Shown in pieces: positions 6,362-8,977 of a DNA stretch of 8,977 nucleotides. Position 1 is the first letter of the stretch. Every line of letters starts with the position of its first letter. Position numbers and translations under genes: made by a program. The notes under the pieces were generated by a model. That model did no database searches and had not been told where the DNA came from. It was given only the letters and a program-made list of their open reading frames with translations. Source of the stretch: UBA7692 sp033578915 (GTDB lineage Bacteria > Bacteroidota > Bacteroidia > Chitinophagales > LD1); NCBI GenBank assembly GCA_033578915.1, contig JAVQWQ010000096.1, forward strand, positions 1 to 8,977. Reading direction: 5' to 3'.

Positions 6362-7990
6362 TTGTTGAAAAGGTTTTTAATTCAACATTTTTGGTTCTTG
6401 TTGCTCTTCTGGATTGCAACATTTGCCATATATTTTAAGGCTCATCCCGGCTCATTGGTAGATGACGGCCACGCTGCAATAGTTGATTTCAAAACAATGG
6501 GCTGGAGAGGATTTTTAAATAATTACGGCATGAGCAGCCTTTATCATGTACACGATTTTATCAACAACATCTGGTATTGCTTATTTGGCCTAAATACAAA
6601 AGCATGGTTTGCACTTACGGCATCGCTGCACGCAATCAATGCATGGTTGCTGTTTTGTTTTATTTTTTACTGGCTTAAAAAACTATCGGCAAAATATTTT
6701 TTTGAAATTTCTGTAAGTGGCGCTGCGCTCTTTTTGTTGTCTCCATATCAGTCAGAAAACATTATATGGGCAGCGACTCATCATTATGGATTTGCAATGC
6801 TTTTCTTCTGGATTTTGGCGTTTCTCACATTAAACCTAAATCAAGAAAATTATAAAAAAAACGCTTTCATCACATATTTAATCTTCTCGCTTTCACTACT
6901 TACACGCGAAGAAACGCTGGTTTATCCCGGAGTTCTTGTGACGCTTTTTATCGTTCAGAAAATCACCCAAAAATCCAACCTTGAGACAAAAAAATATTTC
7001 ACGCACTTCGTACTTCCTTTTTTGTTATTAATTGTATTGTATTTTATACTAACCCGTATTGCAAAAGGGCATTGGATTCCTCATTACGGCACTACGCATA
7101 TTGAAAATATCTCTCTGCGGCGATGGGTAAGTGTTTTTTTACAATACTGTGCAAAAAATCTCTTTCTCATACATTTTTTTAATTTACCCATCAGAGAAAG
7201 CATTTACATCGAAATTATTGAAAAGCATGTATGGAAGCTTACGGTAATTGTTGTGCTTGTCTTAGTAATTATTATGCGTTTCTTTTTAAGAAATAATAGA
7301 CAGAAATTAATTTTTGGGTTTTTGTCTTTTTCTGTGCTAATACTCACTCTGCCTGTGTTGAATCTCTATTTTATGTATATTTTTCCTTACGAAAACGACA
7401 GAATGAGTTATTTCTTCGGATTATTCTTCTTTCCACTGGTTGCATACATGCTTTTTACCATATTCAAAAGGTTTGCACTAACTATAATTCTTCCGGCACT
7501 AGTATTATTCTTAGTCTTAGACAACAGAAAAGCATTATGCTGGCAACAAGCAGGAAGCTTCTTTTTCAATTGCGTAAATTCATTGCCGGATCAGCCACAA
7601 GGGAGGATGTTCTTCTTAAGTATTCCACTTAAGTATCAAGGTGTTTACGCTTTCCGATCTATTAATAGAATTGAAAATGCTATTATGCTTGCAGATAAAA
7701 AGGTTTCAAAGCATCAATTAATCGGAATTGCGTGGGCTGAATTTAGCCATCCCTCAGATAACGTTTTGGTTGAAAAAATAAATGAATCAGAATATGCTGT
7801 TGCTTTGCAATTGAAAAAAGGAAGTTGGCTCATGCAAAATGAGATGGGAGCAACCGATCGCGAAACAAAAGACTATATTTTCAACATCACTGATGCGAAT
7901 TGCTGCTATCGCTTAAAAATAAAACAAAAGTTACCCGACGATTCTTTCTGGATAATTAAGAATGGCAAGTTTGCTCCTTTAGGCCTGTAA
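6362..7990 (+). CDS. Multi-pass membrane protein, GT-C glycosyltransferase-like (TMTC/PMT type)
   Basis: This 542-residue protein has about ten to twelve hydrophobic segments (roughly 5-25, 82-104, 116-128, 141-157, 168-199, 215-232, 256-275, 291-308, 316-339, 347-366, 369-387) and a more polar C-terminal part from about 390. Several features follow the GT-C pattern of polyprenyl-phosphate-sugar-dependent enzymes such as TMTC and PMT: an acidic pair in the first external loop (SLVDDGH, 31-37), LHAINAWLLF (89-98), SPYQSENIIWAA (127-138), TREETLVYP (181-189, like the KE..xxxP motif) and ENDRMSYFF (344-352, like the ER-x-x-Y motif). It would act in the inner membrane on a lipid-linked sugar; donor and acceptor are unknown. 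No TPR repeats follow. There is no ATG upstream of the first membrane segment, so it starts at TTG 6362 or the next TTG 6365; the first in-frame ATG comes some 45 codons later and would remove the first segment and the acidic pair. Confidence 0.75.
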   Translation: MLKRFLIQHFWFLLLFWIATFAIYFKAHPGSLVDDGHAAIVDFKTMGWRGFLNNYGMSSLYHVHDFINNIWYCLFGLNTKAWFALTASLHAINAWLLFCFIFYWLKKLSAKYFFEISVSGAALFLLSPYQSENIIWAATHHYGFAMLFFWILAFLTLNLNQENYKKNAFITYLIFSLSLLTREETLVYPGVLVTLFIVQKITQKSNLETKKYFTHFVLPFLLLIVLYFILTRIAKGHWIPHYGTTHIENISLRRWVSVFLQYCAKNLFLIHFFNLPIRESIYIEIIEKHVWKLTVIVVLVLVIIMRFFLRNNRQKLIFGFLSFSVLILTLPVLNLYFMYIFPYENDRMSYFFGLFFFPLVAYMLFTIFKRFALTIILPALVLFLVLDNRKALCWQQAGSFFFNCVNSLPDQPQGRMFFLSIPLKYQGVYAFRSINRIENAIMLADKKVSKHQLIGIAWAEFSHPSDNVLVEKINESEYAVALQLKKGSWLMQNEMGATDRETKDYIFNITDANCCYRLKIKQKLPDDSFWIIKNGKFAPLGL

Positions 7991-8070
7991 AATCTAATAA
8001 AGATGACATTATGACGATTCTGTGGAGGTTTGTCTTTGCATAACAAGCCGAAATTCAAACTAATATTCAC
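7991..8070. other. Convergent intergenic region without a recognisable terminator
   Basis: Eighty bases lie between the converging stop codons of the GT-C and Omp85 genes. A bidirectional terminator would be expected here, but I see no GC-rich inverted repeat followed by a T-run on either strand. The only repeat is a short direct repeat, ATGAC at 8003-8007 and 8011-8015, which I give no meaning. No tRNA-like fold is visible. Confidence 0.5.
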
Positions 8071-8977
8071 CTAAAACGGATAACCTATTGCAAGATTAAA
8101 TTGGCCGCGGCGAATTGTCCATCTTTTGTTTATATCTAAACGCGGGTCGCGAATGGGGACTCCATAGTCAAGCCGAATTACGAAATAGCTAAAGTCCAGG
8201 CGTGCGCCCACGCCAACATTTACACCAAATTCCCTGATAAAATTCCTCCACTGGAAATAACCTCCCGGCCTTGTAGGGTCGTCCCTTACCAGCCAGATAT
8301 TTCCGGCATCGCAGAAGAAAGCCCCTTTAAGCCATTTATATATATCAAATCTGATTTCAAGATTCATTTCCAGCTTAAGGTCTCCTGTTTGGTCCACAAA
8401 GAGCGAACCAGCGTTGGCTCCGGGGTTCTCAACATTAATAGTGGTATCGCGATAACTGCCCGGGCCTATTTCCCTTATTTGAAAGCCTCTTAGGCTATTT
8501 AATCCACCTACAAAAAACTGCTTGATGTAAGGAAGCTGCCTAGAGTTGGCGTAAGGGACTCCTATCCCGGCATAGTGCCGCATGGCAAACAAGCTGTGGC
8601 GATTAAAACGAAAGTAATTTCTATAATCTAATTCGAGCCTTACGTATTGTGAAAAAGGGCGATTAAGGATATTAAAAATTCTGTTTGGAGAATAGCCACC
8701 GTTGATGGTTATAAAAAATAACTCAAGAAAATTACCTGCCGCTTCAGCAGTTCCTTTAAAGAAGGTGTACCAGCGATCGTATTTATCTTTCTGATTAGTG
8801 AGCGTGATGCTGTAGTTGCCTCCGGTGATAATTTGTTCATCATAGCTTCTTTTCAATGCAGGCCTTCTGCTTAAGAAATTAATGAAAGAATCTTCTTTGT
8901 TGATAAAATAGAAGTTGAGAAATACAGGGTTGTAATAATGCCTTGCCCATCGTCTTGCGCTCCACTCGTATCCATAG
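8071..8977 (-). CDS. Omp85-family outer-membrane protein (BamA/TamL-like), C-terminal barrel (5' truncated)
   Basis: The frame is open to the right edge of the window and ends with TAG at 8073-8071, leaving 301 visible residues. They form the C-terminal part of an Omp85 (bacterial surface antigen) beta-barrel: alternating strands rich in Tyr, Phe and Arg; a GGLNSLRGF stretch (plus-strand 8482-8508) matching the (V/I/L)RG(F/Y) motif of loop 6; DLKLEMNLEIRFDIYKWLKG then FCDAGNIW, the usual strands after that loop; GVGARLDFSYFVIRLDYGVP; and a terminal NLAIGYPF ending in the aromatic residue required for outer-membrane assembly. In Bacteroidota this arrangement fits TamL (a TamA-like lipoprotein that partners TamB) better than BamA, but the N-terminal POTRA region that would decide is outside. 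A TTG at 8856 could be mistaken for a start; the family-like sequence continues upstream of it. The gene converges on the GT-C gene with 80 bp between. Confidence 0.88.
   Translation of the reverse strand, partial: YGYEWSARRWARHYYNPVFLNFYFINKEDSFINFLSRRPALKRSYDEQIITGGNYSITLTNQKDKYDRWYTFFKGTAEAAGNFLELFFITINGGYSPNRIFNILNRPFSQYVRLELDYRNYFRFNRHSLFAMRHYAGIGVPYANSRQLPYIKQFFVGGLNSLRGFQIREIGPGSYRDTTINVENPGANAGSLFVDQTGDLKLEMNLEIRFDIYKWLKGAFFCDAGNIWLVRDDPTRPGGYFQWRNFIREFGVNVGVGARLDFSYFVIRLDYGVPIRDPRLDINKRWTIRRGQFNLAIGYPF

Noticed and set aside
8003..8015. Direct repeat ATGAC spaced by three bases
   Set aside because: Too short and single; no link to a gene start or known operator.
1..8977. Defence, secretion or mobile-element island
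   Set aside because: No transposase, integrase, repeat array, toxin pair or nuclease-like gene is visible; housekeeping and envelope genes account for nearly all bases.

Overview
The window reads as chromosomal DNA from a member of the Bacteroidota (Chitinophagia/Sphingobacteria-like), judged on several points. It is AT-rich and densely coded. No gene start I examined has a convincing Shine-Dalgarno sequence. The protein content is typical of the phylum: a carboxypeptidase-regulatory-like (CarboxypepD_reg) protein, an exported PIG-L deacetylase fused to a glutamine-amidotransferase-like domain, a TamL/BamA-type Omp85 barrel, and a stand-alone DUF752 (MnmD) methyltransferase. The assignment rests on these family habits, not on a marker gene.

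Layout from left to right. A plus-strand gene cut by the left edge (1-576) ends 4 bp from the end of a five-gene minus-strand run (6294 down to 581). Read 5' to 3', that run is: exported PIG-L deacetylase; mnmD (tRNA wobble-uridine methyltransferase), 8 bp later; a 91-bp gap; rimO (ribosomal protein S12 methylthiotransferase); coaD (phosphopantetheine adenylyltransferase), 21 bp later; and an uncharacterised 213-residue protein whose ATG overlaps the coaD stop as TAATG. A divergent GT-C-type membrane protein (6362-7990, plus strand, apparently TTG-initiated) follows across a 67-bp intergenic region. It converges on the C-terminal half of an Omp85-family outer-membrane protein (8071-8977, minus strand) that is cut by the right edge.

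How the genes relate. mnmD and rimO both modify the decoding machinery, and coaD makes the coenzyme A precursor dephospho-CoA. The run is mainly housekeeping, with one envelope-directed enzyme (PIG-L) at its head and one unknown protein at its tail. The GT-C protein and the Omp85 protein are envelope genes that point at each other and are probably independent units. The longest stretch without a gene is 91 bp. I see no tRNA, rRNA, CRISPR, insertion sequence or phage element, and no broken gene.

I found no convincing undescribed multi-gene system. The items most worth a second look are the unknown coaD-coupled protein, the exported PIG-L/amidotransferase-like fusion, and the TMTC-like GT-C protein with a non-ATG start.
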